64,000 nt of DNA from Camarhynchus parvulus (taxonomy: Eukaryota; Chordata; Aves; Passeriformes; Thraupidae): NCBI RefSeq assembly GCF_901933205.1, contig NC_044572.1, positions 111,736,965 through 111,800,964 of the forward strand. The letters run 5' to 3'. This document shows positions 13,201 to 27,124 of the stretch, piece by piece. Made by a program: the position numbers and the translations under genes. Under the pieces are notes generated by a model. That model saw nothing but the letters and a program-made list of their open reading frames with translations. It was not told the DNA's origin and did no database searches. Positions within the stretch are counted from its first letter, which is position 1. Every line of letters starts with the position of its first letter.

Positions 13201-16200
13201 AATCTGGGTAAAGCTTTTGTTGTTGGGAGTAATAATTCACATATTCTTTGCATGAACATGACAAGTGAAAATTACTTTTGCATCCAGTTCTTCATTCTGT
13301 CCTAAATCAGCCTATGATACAGCTAAAGTTTTTTAAAAGGATATTGGCCATCATCATAACCGAGCATTATGGAAAATAAAAGATTAAAGTTCTGAAACTT
13401 TCCTAATCCTGTAGTAATACTTCTTTTCACATCACAGATTTTATCACAATAAGTACTTATTGCTTTCTTGAGACTGCTAAATTATGATAGTGCTTGGGTT
13501 TTAATTTGAGCTTAAAAATAAAATTGGATGCCTTTTTAAAAAACTTTACTTGAAGTATAAATTAATTTGCATTAGTTTATCAGTTACAAAGTATATTTGC
13601 CTTTGAGCAATGACTTTGTCACATCATCAAGTCATGGAAAATTCAATCTGTCATAGGCTGAAGGGCCAAACTATAATAACTTCATTAGAGCATCACAAAG
13701 GGAGACACAGGAAATTATATTGACGGTAAATTATTCCTCTCAAATCTCAACAGTTAGAGGACTTTTCTAATAATATCAATTTAGACGAATACAATCCTAT
13801 GTCATTGCTGATTTCACAAAATGTAGAGGTCACACTGAGCAAGTGTGGGCAAAACTATTTCTCCATTTGACTGTATGTTAAAAGTAGAGATTACCCCTGA
13901 CTTTTTTCAGGGACCACATTTTTACTTCTGTTTTCTGAGGTCTGAGATATCAGAAATGGTGATAAACAGAAGCTGTTTACATGTAAACAATGCAGGCTCT
14001 CAAATAATGCAAAACTCTTTTGAATTAATTGTTAACATAGGCCTTCAGAAGGCCCAAAGTCTTTGTTAAGAACTGTGGTATTGCTGTCTGGGTTTATATA
14101 GACCCACATTTAACAGATTTATTAATTAAATTAATAGGTATCATCCTGAGCTACATGGCAAGGGGATTGCACTGTCATACAGGCAGGTGGACATTAATGA
14201 CAAAATGATGTTAATGCCATTGTGAATGGAAATTTTGTGGAACTGGCTGGATTGAGTCCACCTGGTTTAAGCCTATGGCTAAATTTAACTCAATTTTAGG
14301 TAAATCTAAATCGATGAATTTTTCAAACACTTCAGGTTCACTATCTCACTGACAAAAGCATTCTGTAACCACCAATATTTGCATGTACAAATAAATATTT
14401 TGGACACATAAGACAAAGGATTTCCAGATGCCAAGAGCCGACATTTGAAAATACAGTCCTAAATGTCATATACTACCCTTGATTGATGCACACAGAACAC
14501 AACAACTTCACAGAGAGTTCTACACACAGATTGATGCTAAGATATGACTGTAATAAAATGAACATTAATCCATGAAAGTGTTGTTCTCCACCATAGGGCA
14601 ATGATACAATCACTGTAAACTTTTTCCATCTGTCAAGTGCGCTGCAGTGTTCTTGTGCCTACACTAACATTCCTTCATGATTATACCAGTGGTTTTTGAG
14701 CATCATATTAGACTGAATTTAAAATATACCAAATAAGAATAAGTGGTGCAAAAATCCAAAACTGGCTTGGAAAGAAAGAAGCCTGTAACTTGCAAACAAA
14801 TCTGCCTCCAGGCTGAACAATGAATTTCAACTAACAACATTAAAATCACTAAAATATAAATATTGTATTTATTGAAATAGTAGTCTATGGTTCCTCATAT
14901 GGTAGAAAAAAAATCACGTACTAAACTACTGACAGAAGCACAGTTGAAAGGAAGTGATGAACCACCCTACCAACAGTGGAGAAGTGAGATCTCCAGTACT
15001 TCTTTGCCAGTCCATTAGGTTTACTCCTCAGTCTGAGGTTATATTAGTGTTAGATGTGAGTGTACAAAAGATTTTACTTTTACAGGAAACATCTCAAAGC
15101 AGGTTCATGGCATAGGCAAGTGCATTGAAGGAAATAATGAAAAACAATACTCTAATACTCTTCATTTGCTGATAATAATTGAATTTAACTTAATATTATT
15201 TGATCATTTAAAAAGCTGGTTGAATAGTGAAAACAATTACTTGTGAGTATTTTAGTATCAATTGATGGAAAAATGAGAATAGGTCACAAAATTAAACATT
15301 ATTTGACTATCTATACAACTAATTGAATAATGGAAACATTTATTCCTCAATAACATATTCATCTAGTACAGAAGAAAGGAAACAAACAATTTGCAAATCA
15401 GATCTACATTAAAAGGATCTGATTAATATCTGTAATATTGTCCAAAATTTTTGTTATTGTTGCAAAGAATATGAAAGCTTGCTGAAATAATATTGTCATT
15501 TACAATGACAGAATCTCAAAAGGGAAATAATTTGGCTAGAACACATTGGTATCATTAATCCACTGTATATTTAACTTGATGAATGGAATGACATTTCAAA
15601 GCACAGAAGGAAGAATAATCTCATTTTAGGTACAGGACCAAGAACTAGATGACCTGTTTTCTTCTCCTAGTCCTATCATCAATTATTTTCACAGGATTTT
15701 TACCTCCTTAGCTGGAAATTACTTGTTTCTGAGCTAATTACTTCTACTTCAGGTGAAGCTATGAGCTTTATTAATAGTTAAGTGAATAACTAAGTACCAT
15801 TAGCTACCTTAGAGTTAGGGCAATGTAGTAACATGGGTATAATTAACTGAGGCTTAGAAGAATGGAATACTTGAAAGAAACAATATTCTTAGAAGATATC
15901 TCACTTCAGCTTTCTCAAGGGTTCCTGTGAGGAGATCTTTCACCAGTGAGTGAAATCAATGATTAAGTGTGAATAACTTCAGCAGTTGATGTTGCTCAAC
16001 ACCTTAAAAATTATCTGCCCGGAATGCATGAAACCAAAGCGGTTGGAAGTAAACCGTAAAACTGTGGAAACCATCTGCAACTGGTGATTAATGCAATCTT
16101 CAAGTTCACTTAACCATTGCAGGGTGATGAATAAATCCCTTTTATCAGGAATCTCAGTGTATTGGAAATGTCAAGTTCCCAACATCTTTGTCTAGGAGAA

Positions 16201-17880
16201 AACACCAGCACTTGGAAGACGCAGTGTGCTTTCAATACAACCTTGGTGGGGGCTTGGAAAGCTGTCAGTAACTTCACCCTAGATGAGCAGAACTCAGATC
16301 TTCTCTCTGAGCTTTTTTTCTAATTATTAGCCAGACTCTTAACAAGAAAGGCTTTCCAGGACACAGTTCTAGATGAATTTTAGAAAGGGTCTTTGTCTGA
16401 CTCTCTTCAACCACTTCAATTTATTGTCTATGTTCTCTGCTCCTGAGCAGAAAGCAAACTCAAAAGGTGCGAGATATCTGCTCTCAGCAGAAACAGGATA
16501 CTGGAACCACAGCAGGAAACCAGAATTAAGAAAAGGGCAATGTTGTTGTAAAATATTAAAAATAGCAGAAATTGTTTATCAGGACTTGAGAAAGAGTGCA
16601 GTTTCATCCTTGAAGGGTCAGATGTATGTTTATTTTAATCTGAAAAGGACTGTAAAATATGTAAACTTAAGACTCTAAGCATAGCTCTTTTCCAAACCAA
16701 AGCAAAGGCTAATACAACAAAAACCTTAAATACATTTTTTTGATTATTCAGTAGCAACTGTGTTATTTTGTATTAAGGCACAATACCAAATGTCAAGAAG
16801 AAAAGTCAGCTTGAAGTTAATGTTTTAACCTTTTTTGTTCTGATGGAATTGGATTTCCCCCCACACCTTGCCTTTCACACAGAATTCATGCAAAACTGTC
16901 CACTTCACATTTTGACTTTGACAGAACTGCATGTACTCTGAGCAGCAACACTGGTGAGCCCTTAGCTATAAAGCTGCACATAAATTAATGACTTGAACAA
17001 GCTTGCAAAGCCAAAAACTGAATTTTAATATAGACCTGTACTTTTTTCTGTATCTTCCTCTTCAGACTACAGTATAATACAGGTGATGAATATTTATTCA
17101 ACCCTGATTATACTTGAGCTGCATTAGTGTACTTTAGATTAAAGCTCTGTTGCTTCTACTGCCAATTCTCATGCATGGCAATATTTTACATTTTAGATCT
17201 TTTGATTTACACGTAAAAATATACTTATTATAATGTCTGCCTTATTAACCCTCTTTTCTGTTCTACCTCCTATTCATGGTAGTATTGTATTCATGCAGTG
17301 GGTTATTACATTTACAGACTTCCTTGTTTACTGCAAATGTAGAAATTGCTATAATTAACCATGTATTCAGTACAAAATTTAACTATTCAGACTTAAAGTA
17401 GGATCTTATTCTTCTTAAAATATTTCATTACCAAGAACATGGACATGTTTATTTTTATTTTTGAATTAGTATAAATTTGAAGCTACTGTGCAGTAAAAGT
17501 AGGTGGTGTTTCCACAAACAGCACAGGTTCATACAAGATAGGAACAGCAGGAAGTCTGACCATGCAGTACCTTTAGATGCCAGGAATGTGGCTTACTGAA
17601 GCCATAAATTTAGTAAAGCACCTGTGAAAGCCACACAGCTGTCATCTGCACCCTCCAAGACTGTATTTCTTTTACCAGTCTTCTCATAGTACATTGGACT
17701 TATGAACTTGTTTTATAAGATATTGGAGAGACAGAACTTTCTGAGTTAGTTCTGCAGGCTGGTATGGTTAGGTGGAAGGCATGAAATACACAGCTAGGTA
17801 GCTGCTATACCACCTAATGCCCCATGACCTGGTGCTACAGGGAAAGTTTGCTATGGTTTTTTGTGTATTTTTTCACTGTT

Positions 17881-17975
17881 TTGGTTTTTGGGTTGTTTTT
17901 TTTTTTTTTCTTTTTTTTTTTTTTTGGGGGGATTTGTTTTTGTTTTTGTTTTTGTTTTTGTTTTTGGTTTTTTTT
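17881..17975. repeat. T14-C-T15-G6 plus (GTTTTT)5 low-complexity tract
   Basis: A run of 14 T (17896-17909), one C, 15 T (17911-17925) and 6 G (17926-17931) leads into five perfect GTTTTT hexamers (17936-17965) and a further T run. The 105-codon open frame through it (17824-18141) encodes Phe and Phe-Cys strings and is an artefact of the repeat. Such a tract can be the tail of a minus-strand retrocopy, but I recognise no retrocopy body to its right. Confidence 0.85.
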
Positions 17976-20900
17976 AATAAAACAATATAGAGAGGATCAA
18001 GAATTTCTGCTAGTCATTGTCACCCAGTATTCTGAACATAACTTCATCATTTACACAGCTAAACCTTACAGACAAGTGGAGACTCATCTCCAAGTTCATC
18101 AGGGAGGGAGACATTTCTTCCCAGCCCCAAAAAACAATTAGTGCAATTGCAGAGTAAGGATAAATCTCACTGTAAACTGACTAAGATTAGGGCAGAGCAA
18201 AAGTATTGTCATCACCCAAGTACACTGTAAATCAACTATTTTCCACCCATTTCAAACAATTTGCCAGGAAAGTCATAACATTTACCACCATAACAAAAAT
18301 CTTACGAAATGAAAACAAACAAACAAAAAACAGTGAAGAAATAAAGCAAAAAAAATATCCACAATGAAAAATTTCTTTCTCCTCCTGGCTTTATATGTTC
18401 TCTTTATTTCTTTCAATTTCTCTTTCTTCCTCCTCACATAAACAAGTTACACAGACTTTTAAAATATAAGAACAATGAAAAGAGAATTGGACATACATAG
18501 AGGAAAGTCCAGGTAAGCATCCTGCAGCCAGACTATAAATATCCTGCCAGAATCTGATACTCCTGCAAGATCTTACTTGCAGTACATGCAATGAAGTGCT
18601 TCCAAGGTACAAGCACACCTCAGCCACACTGGAAACCACATATATATTTGCTATACTGCCATTGCAAATACAGAATATTTTCTTATGTTTGTGCACCTGC
18701 CAGCATCAGTTCCTCTGAACAATTATCACTGTGCACCACAGCACAAATGGAAGAAAGTAATGGTGTTAAAAGTCACAATATCTGAAAATGCAACTATGTC
18801 AGAAATTAAATACTGTATGACATAATGAAAAAAGCGGATTGAAGAGAGAAATCAGGTAGGTCATTATTCATTATTTAGACTTCTATATTGATAACACCTA
18901 TTTGTCTCTTCCTGAGAACATTTATAATGTCAGTGAATCTCTGTATAACATAGAGAAAAAGAACATATTTCCTGACTTGAGTAAATAAGAGGGAGTCAAA
19001 GCATGAGAAAAAACAAAACTGTCCCAAAGAAAACGATGAAGCAAAACAAAGGCAGACAGTAGCAATAATACAGCCACCTAAATAAAACTTAGGTGGAACT
19101 TTTGCAAGCTACTTTGACCCAGGCATTTGTAGAGGGTAATCACATTCTCAGTTATATTTCCTAATGAGATGGTCTAGAGACAAAGAGACCAAGTCCGTCC
19201 CTACAAAAAGGTGTATTTCAGAAGAGTGGGTTTCAGCATTCCCTCAAGAGAGCTGTCACCTCACTGCAGCTGAGCAACTTAAGAGTGGAGGTCCGTTTGG
19301 AAACTCAGCTTGTCTTAGAAGACCAAAAATTACAGATAAAAATGGCACCTGTGAAGAACTTAGAAGACCTTTAATATCCTCAGAGACCAACACAAGCAGT
19401 CAATTATTATCCCCCAGGAGACTATTTCCTTTATGAGAAAAAATGCAGAGTAACCAGCTTCATGGTGTTGCAACTTAGCTACAAAGAACTTCTGAAACTC
19501 ATCACAAATTAAATATTAATGAGACAGTGAATATTAAGGAACTCAAGCAGTATGCACTACCAGAAATTAAATTGTTAAATATTTTGGCTAACTGCCATTT
19601 CAGTGATCATTAGACCGAAATATTTGGCTAGTAAATTCAGTATCTTTAATTTTAATCAGATTTGAGTGTTTGCAAATGATGCAGCTGTTGCTCTAAAGAT
19701 AATTAAATAACCAAATAGCCAACAACTTTAATTTTAGGTTTGATTTTTTTTTTTGAGAGAGAGAGATTTGAAGATTAGAGTTATTTGCAAACTCCTCAGA
19801 CCCCACTGCTCTCAGCACTAAGAAAGAAATAATATCAATGCATGAACTATGTGAAATATTTTTATTGTCTTAGGCCAGTGAAAACAAGGTATGACAGACT
19901 TCACAAATCTCACCATCATAGCAGGCATCTTTGTTCCCAGTCTCAGCAAAAAGCCAAAGGAAGCCACAGAGCTGTAATTACACACATCTCCTCTTACAAT
20001 TGGTGCCACTAAAAAAGCAAGCTGATGGCATGGATCAGTGGGAAGGAATTCACAGTTCTGACTATTTGCACTGACTGGTTTTGTTTACTTGTTAGTGGTC
20101 CCTCTACACCAAGTTGGGGAATTACAAATAGGATTACATCTTTTATTCTGAATATGATGATTTTACTGTGCAACCATCACTGGAAATCAATATATATTCA
20201 AAGAAAATCAGCTGGCTCCAACAGAGTCACCCAAGATTTGTCTTGGCACAGAAGTTATGATAACTGGCTGTACAGGTTGCTGCTGATATTTGGCTAGGGA
20301 GAAAATTTGAGGCTTGGTCTATAATATAAGAAGAAGCAAAATATTTATAAGAAAATAATGCAAAGTGCAGCACTCTCCTCAAGTTTGCGGCATCTTGCTT
20401 TGATTATACTTGCATATAATATCTTGAAATAAGAGTACCCTAATGACTGTAGCTCACAAGGAATATCCTGAGGGATTTCCTATCAGGGAGAACTCCAGCA
20501 AGCATTAAATCCTAGGGAAGAGTTGCTTATGCAACTCTGGATAGCTTTTCTATTCTCCAAGTACAGTTCATTGTGCGGCTTCAGTAGGTATTCACATTCA
20601 GAAATACAGTATAGTTGATCAGGAAAGGTCAAATCCCTTAAAAAAAATATTCTTTGGCATCTCCATAAAGCAGCGCAAGGCACAGCATGAAATATTCCAG
20701 GAAGTGTAGACATAACTTGACTCAGTAGTGATGATATTTAGATTCAAGAAAAACAAGAGGTTTTAATTAAAGACCTACCTTCAGAATCATACAGAATGTC
20801 TCACTAACACTGACATGAAAGTCAAAAACCCATCCTAGGTGTCATCACAGTAGCCACTTTTTTTTTTTGTTACATTTGTATGCTAATCACATAAGAAGCA

Positions 20901-22030
20901 AAAATAGGCTTAGATTGGAAATCAAAGATTGGTTGTATACAGGTAATAGAGTGCTTGAATGCTTTATTTTAAGATAGAAGGCTCTTGAACCAGGCTTTAT
21001 TATTGAACTAAGACTATCTATCCTTTTTGACACTTTTTAAATTAAGTTCTTCCTCTAATTTATGTTTTTGTCAGCTTTCCTCCCTTACCTGGCTTTAAAC
21101 TGATTCTTTTCTCTCAAAGTAATAAACTACTTCGGAGAGGAGAGAAAAAAATTTTAATGACCTTAGGAATTCAGATTAACAAAATGGATCATTTGTATAC
21201 AGCTGCAGAATTACGAAACCTTTTGAAGTAGAGAGAGTCTTCAGCAATACACTGCTTCTACACATCACCACAGCATTCCTGTTTGTACTCCCCACATTCT
21301 CAATTCTTGACATGTTTCAGCAGTACCTCATCCTTTTGGTGCAAAATTACGAGGTCAATGTTAAATCAAAGGGATAATGTTAAGGTCAAGACCATCAATG
21401 TACTCTTTTATTTTTAATGCTGTGATGGATAAACCCCACTAGCCCTTGGACCAAAGCACCAAACAAAAGTCTGGGTGAGCCTGGATTTGCACCACCAGTC
21501 ATGTTTGACTCTTTACTGGTTTCACAGTCTGCCTCCTTATTATTGCTAATCCAACCTGCTTTCAAGCATGGTCTGCATCCCATCTGACTTCAGCAGAGAT
21601 GCAGGGAGCTGGTTCAGGCAAGCAGAGCAGGATAACAGCTGCAGCCTGATGAGTGGTGGCAGCCAGATAATCTACTGTGATGTCTTGTTGGAGAAAATTT
21701 GGGACAATATAATTTCCCCAGTTTGACATGGAAGCCTTGTCGGAGTAACATGAGGCTCTACACAGCACAACCAGCCTTCGAATGCTGTAAGAAATATTTA
21801 TTTCTCTAATACAAAAATCAAGATTGCACGTGCATGCTCCTGTGGTGGCCCCACATTTTCAGTAGTTTACACATCACAGATATGAACACAGATTGCAAAA
21901 AGAAATACCTATTCAGGAAGAAAATGATAGCAGCTCACATTTCTTCCCTGCTTCCTTTCTCTCTCTTTTCCTCTCTCCAGTGTGATCTTAATTTTTCCTA
22001 TCAGTAGATCATGCTACAGGCTTTTTTGAG

Positions 22031-22079
22031 GCTCTTTTTTAAAGTAAATAAAGATGCTCTTTTTAAAGTAAATAAAGGT
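22031..22079. repeat. 24/25-bp tandem duplication
   Basis: Two adjacent copies begin GCTCTTTTT and end GTAAATAAAG(A/G)T (22031-22055 and 22056-22079). They differ by one T in the homopolymer and one base near the end. Confidence 0.8.
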
Positions 22080-25000
22080 AAAATAATTTTTTTGAAAAGG
22101 AGTTACTAATTTGAAAAATGATCTGGTTTTCCTCCATTTTATAGAGTTATGTTCACAAAATCATGCAAACATCAACTTCTCATAATCCTGTTTCATTAGT
22201 ATCTTACTTGGACACATCTTGCAGGGTTCCTGGTTTAGCATGAGGAAGAATTACAGGTTTTAAAATCTCTGAATTCTTACAGAATAAGGCTTCATTAAGG
22301 CAGTTTCACTCAGACAAAAACCCGTAACAACTTTAATAGCAATCCTATTTCCAAGCATGTCACTCTGTGGACATTCACTTTCCACAGTAGAATATACATT
22401 CAGTACAGAAAGTAAGTATACTCAACTAAAATTAACATAGCAATTAGACAGGATCTTAACTTGCCTTCAGAACCTCAGTGTGTCCTTTTAGCCTTGTTTA
22501 AAGTCTCTATGACTATCTAAAACTCACACTCCCTTCCTGGATTTTTCAGCAGATCTTGATTCAAGAGCATTTTTAAGATTTATTTTGTACTGATAGTTGT
22601 ATGCTGGTTTTATACATATTTTCATCAATTTTGGCCATCAAAATTTAGATAAATGTAAAACAAAACATCAGGTAAAGATTATGAATGCCCTGCGTGATTC
22701 ACTACCACAAATTGTGTTTACATTCCAGATTATTTCTTAAAGTATCTGTGTGAGTACACATCCTAAGATGCAAATCCAGTACTGGTATTTTTTTTACTTT
22801 CTAGTGTGGGAATGATGCTATCTGTCTCTGGTATGGCTTCCTATAGAAACTGAACCATGAGGACAAATGGTAGAGCTGAAGCCCACAGTAATTACACAAG
22901 TGCTAACAGATCTGATTATATGAAAGTATCTAAATTCTTCATTCTGATTTCTCTGCCCAAGCCTCCATGAAAACAGAGGCCTAAGATCCAGAGAATGATC
23001 CTTAAATGCCAGACACCCAAAGATTAGAGTAACCTGTGTGAAAGGTTTAATTTGAAAAATGAAAATATTCTGAAAGCATGCAACGTCCATTACAACTAAT
23101 GAAAACTCAATGAATGAAAATCAAATGTAATTTAGGTACTTTGATCTAAAATTTAAGTAACATTCATTTGTGGAATTTGTGCAAGCTAAAAAAGAATACA
23201 ATCAATCTATTTATCTGTAGAGGAAATGTTGTTTGCAGAAACTGCCTAAGCTTTTCCAGCCTATATGTTTCAGATGTGTTTTACAAACATATTACTCAGA
23301 TCTTCCCCATTTTGGATTTGATGGCTGAGACTTCTCAGTACATAGATGCCATCATTTTGGGAGAAACAGGGACATAGAGGTAAACAAATATTGAGTGTGA
23401 CTGTACTTGTGAACAAAAAGTAGAAAGCATTGTGCATTCCCAGTGGTCATTACAGTGAATAGAGAGAGTAGAGAGAAAAATGAACATATGCAACTTATTT
23501 TGTTGCTATATAGCTACTAGTAACATAACTCTGTTGTCTAAACTGAATTAATTAACTTTTAACTAAATTTGTCACTAGATTCTCCCTAAAATATCCAAGT
23601 ATGGAGTCAAGCCAAGGGTAGCTCTGACTTAAAATTGGATTTCTGCTACAGTAAAGGTTATCATTGAGAAGAAAAGACTGGAGCACACCATGGCTTCATC
23701 AGTAGTAACAGCAATTTGTATAACTAAGTACTTAAAATGAAAGGAGCATGAAATATATTTATGCATGATAGACGCTGCTCAGTCTCCTCATGAGTGCTGA
23801 TTTCTGAATGAAATCAGGATCTGATGCTATGGAAGCAATTGAATTAATACTTTTGGGGCTGAACAGATCTGTCAGGAAGAGAGACAATGCCATAGAGTGT
23901 CATTGTCTTTTCCACTTCATTATTGATTCTCTGTCAGCACACAGTGCCCCTGCCTTGCTGCATGGTGCTTACTGGTGTCATGTGCCATGCTTAACACCTG
24001 GGCTCACCATAACTGAGGAAATGTAGCTCGACAGTCCTGGTCACTGTGTTAGCTGGACCAGAAATATCATTATTTTCTCCTTAAAAAAAATAGGGAGGAA
24101 TAAAATAGTTTCTCTAAAATGGCTGATAGCAAATCCTGCTATGAAGAGCATGCTATGCTATATGCTGTATTATGTTGTTTTGAACCTATATTATCTCCTG
24201 TGCAGAAAACTCCCAATTGGAGTCTTGAGGCAGACTGTGTGTCATGCTCACAGACACAAACACAAAGTGCAAAGGTGTTGTTACTGAACAGCAAATATGA
24301 TCTTTTACCATGGCAGGAAAAGTTACATCAAGTGTCATGCATACAGAGTGCCCAGTGAGGTCAAGAAAAATTACACGTTTGATTGTAAACAACAAAGTGC
24401 GTGCCCTGGCATTATAACATCTACTCAGCCTTGCTGTGTGACTTGGGATGTTTGCTACAAGGCATGCAAGTGCTTTTGCAATAGGTAATAGCATATTTTC
24501 AGAGTAATATGACATGCAGTTAAAACATGTGGCAGGGTAGATGTTTAAAAAATGTTAAATTTTTTCCAAGCTGGATGGGCAGTACCACTAAATACCTCAT
24601 ACCTGAAAATTATCACAGTCAGCTTCATTCATGTCTGTGTTGCTGGGCAAAGTGCATTTGAAAATAAAAGTGCATTTTGTTCAGCTCATGTGCAAGTCAT
24701 CACAGAGGACATCCTCATCGGCACATGAAGGAGCTGTGTTTATGTCATTGAGCTCTTGATTTGTATTCTGTTCAATATGTTTTCTCAGTTCCACAGTTAT
24801 GCTTCATGTTCGTGGTATTGTGATGCTTGGAATGTAGAAAAGCTGGGGTCTCATTTTCTTTCATATATAGTATAATGGGAGTGGTGATGGCAAAGTAATT
24901 ATGCTTCTGGGTTGCCATCTAGGTATTATTAGTATTAGTAACAGAGATGAAATGTGTAAAGCTGCTGAGGTATTTAATGCCATGTCTTGTTAGTGATAGC

Positions 25001-25968
25001 AAGACAGCAGTACAGCTGCATTCAGTTTGTTCACACACACAATTATTCCAACATAATGTGTGTCACAGTACATTAAAGTAGTTCAGGATTTTCCTTAAAG
25101 TTTTTCTTTTCAGTATGTTGCAAGCTGATCTTAACAATTTTCTTCATTCTCAAAGCAGATATCTCAATTCAAATGTGAATTTCATTTGTGTGAGAGTGTC
25201 TGCCAGAATAATAATAAAATAAAAATGGTAGATGTCACTTGCTCTCCTGCATTAAGAAGTGTATTTAAGAACATTTATTCAATGAATCTTCCAATGTGAG
25301 ATCACCTAAGGCAAGTTTGGATGTGAGGAACTGTACCAGAAACAAGGTTTGACCCAAAGGAGTCACAATTCCCTGTCCAGCTATGCATTAATAGGGGAAA
25401 AAAAGGTTTGCAATTTGTAAAGGCCCATTGCTGTACAATTTTGGTCAACTCTACCATGTGGAGGATGCAATCACAGACCTTTACATAGAGGAAAACACCT
25501 GTAGGTGGAACAAGGTGTACGCCGGGGGAAAACATATGGCGCAGAGTGCAACATTTGCTCTTCCTCTTGTTCTCAAGACACAGTCTGACATCTGCAATGT
25601 GAACCAGGAAGTTAGAAGAGCTTTGAACTTTACAATCCTACAGTTTCACCACGCAGCTGGCCAAAATCTACCATAATGAGTCTGGAAGGCTTTGAAGGAA
25701 ACTCCCTGCAGAATCCACACCCATCATTTTAATCACCACTTAGAAACACAGCTTGTGGGGCTTTTTACGTTTTAATTTGTGTTTTTCCTAAATTTTTTAT
25801 TTGTGAGTAAGTAAAAATAAGAAAAGTGGTTACTTGACTAAGAGCTACCATGATTTCCTTAAAAGTAAGAATTTCAGTTGTTCCTTATCAAAAGACAAAA
25901 TACACATTTATTAAAGACAGGCTTATTTGAAAAACAAAAAAACAAACCAAACCCAACCCCAAAAGATT

Positions 25969-25996
25969 AGTGAAATCACTTAAGTGAAATCACTTA
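25969..25996. repeat. 14-bp tandem duplication of a near-palindrome
   Basis: AGTGAAATCACTTA is repeated perfectly twice in tandem. Each unit contains AGTGA and TCACT arms two bases apart. Confidence 0.8.
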
Positions 25997-26872
25997 AGCT
26001 TCAAAGCTTTTAAATGATTTTGAACAAATACTACCTCTAATCTCGTCTTTTTTTTTAAGGGGATCATTCTGCTGGTTCAGAAGAAGGAAACATTACACAC
26101 ACGTCTTGTTCATCCTACCTGTAGGTAGCTTCTTCTTTAGAGAGGTTCAAACTAATTTCACAGTGAACCATGTTTTATACAACAAAAGTGTAAGATAACC
26201 TGTTGCATACTGTTAGATGAGTGTTTAAATGTATGTTGTAAAATGTGGTACATTGATTTTTAATAAGTCAGTAACTACTTTAGATGTGATTTTGAAGGGT
26301 TTTTTGAGTTGGTATTAATTTAAAAAGCCATAAAAATTCAAACCATTAAAATCCATTTGCATTAAACTCCAAAATTGTACCAGAAATGAAGCCATAATAA
26401 AATATATGCTAGAAATCTCTGGAGAATTTGCACTCTAAGGATTTTACAATAAACTATTTGGCAGGGTTCATGCAATTGTTTGCAGAATCATTTGTTCTTA
26501 AAAGTTGAAAATAGCATGAGATATGTGTAACTGACTATATAAGAGTAATTGATCTACTAATACATGATGTCCTTCTATATCTGTGACTACTACACCTAAA
26601 AGGACTCAAAGTTTTCTATATTTTTTTCTGGAAACTAAAATATATCACCAGGAAAAATCTTTTAGAGCCCTAAAAAAGTACCTAACAAGGCCCTGAAGGA
26701 TAAGAAACTATTAAGTCCAAGTCACTATATTAACTTTAACAGCAAAGAATGCCATTAAATCTCTATGAATTCCTATACTTAACACTCTCTTAGAATGCTT
26801 CCACAGAACGTAATGCCATGTTAGAGTTTCACAACCGGTCTTACAGAAATCTTAGTCCTGTTCCCAGTAAAA

Positions 26873-27124
26873 AATCATAGAATTATTAAAGTTGGAAAAG
26901 ATCTCCAGGATCCTCAGGTCTAACCTTTGACTGAACACCACCATGCCAACTAAACCATGCCAGTCATTTCTTGAACACTTCCAGGGTTGGTGACTCCACC
27001 ACCGTCCTGGGCAGTCCATTCCAATGCTTAACCACCCTTACAGTGAAAAAATTCTTCCTGATGTCCAGCTGGAACCTCCCCAGGTACAGCTTGAGGCCAC
27101 TTCCTCTTGTTCTGTTGCTAGTTT
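26873..27124 (-). mobile_element. CR1 retrotransposon A, 3' portion (split by CR1 B)
   Basis: This is the 3' end of a minus-strand CR1 LINE, a non-LTR retrotransposon that copies itself by target-primed reverse transcription from its 3' end. Read on the plus strand it opens with AATCATAGAATTATTAAAG, the reverse complement of the CR1 tail, followed by the usual TTGGAAAAGATCTCCAGGAT block. It then passes into the region encoding the end of ORF2 (CAGTCCATTCCAATGC, CTTCCTGATGTCCAGCTGGA). It stops abruptly at CTTGTTCTGTTGCTAGTTT and resumes after element B at 27735. Continuity is shown by element C, where the equivalent sequence runs uninterrupted at about 30710-30740. I see no intact reading frame. 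Confidence 0.93.

Larger units (their letters stand above)
7331..17880. other. gene-free AT-rich interval
   Basis: No gene or interspersed repeat is recognised. The interval opens with a G/T-rich stretch (7356-7401), contains the palindrome at 9067-9092, the 26-bp duplication at 9274-9325 and a run of 16 A (10208-10223). Positions 10,780-11,140 are complex sequence rich in TAAT and GATA words. Open frames are at most about 100 codons (16373-16678) and resemble no family I know. Confidence 0.6.
17976..26872. other. gene-free AT-rich interval
   Basis: No gene is recognised. Low-complexity patches include A/C-rich and pyrimidine-rich DNA at 18310-18430, a T-run with GA repeat at 19747-19767 and A/C-rich DNA at about 25930-25960. 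Two clear short tandem duplications are listed separately. The open frames (for example 24186-24515, 109 codons, minus) overlap other frames on the opposite strand and show no known motif. Confidence 0.6.

Noticed and set aside
17824..18141. 105-codon open frame with Phe and Phe-Cys strings.
   Set aside because: It is produced by the poly(T) and GTTTTT repeat.
26159..26170. TCACAGTGAACC, identical to the first 12 bases of miR-128-3p.
   Set aside because: The match ends there, and no complementary arm is visible upstream to form a microRNA hairpin.
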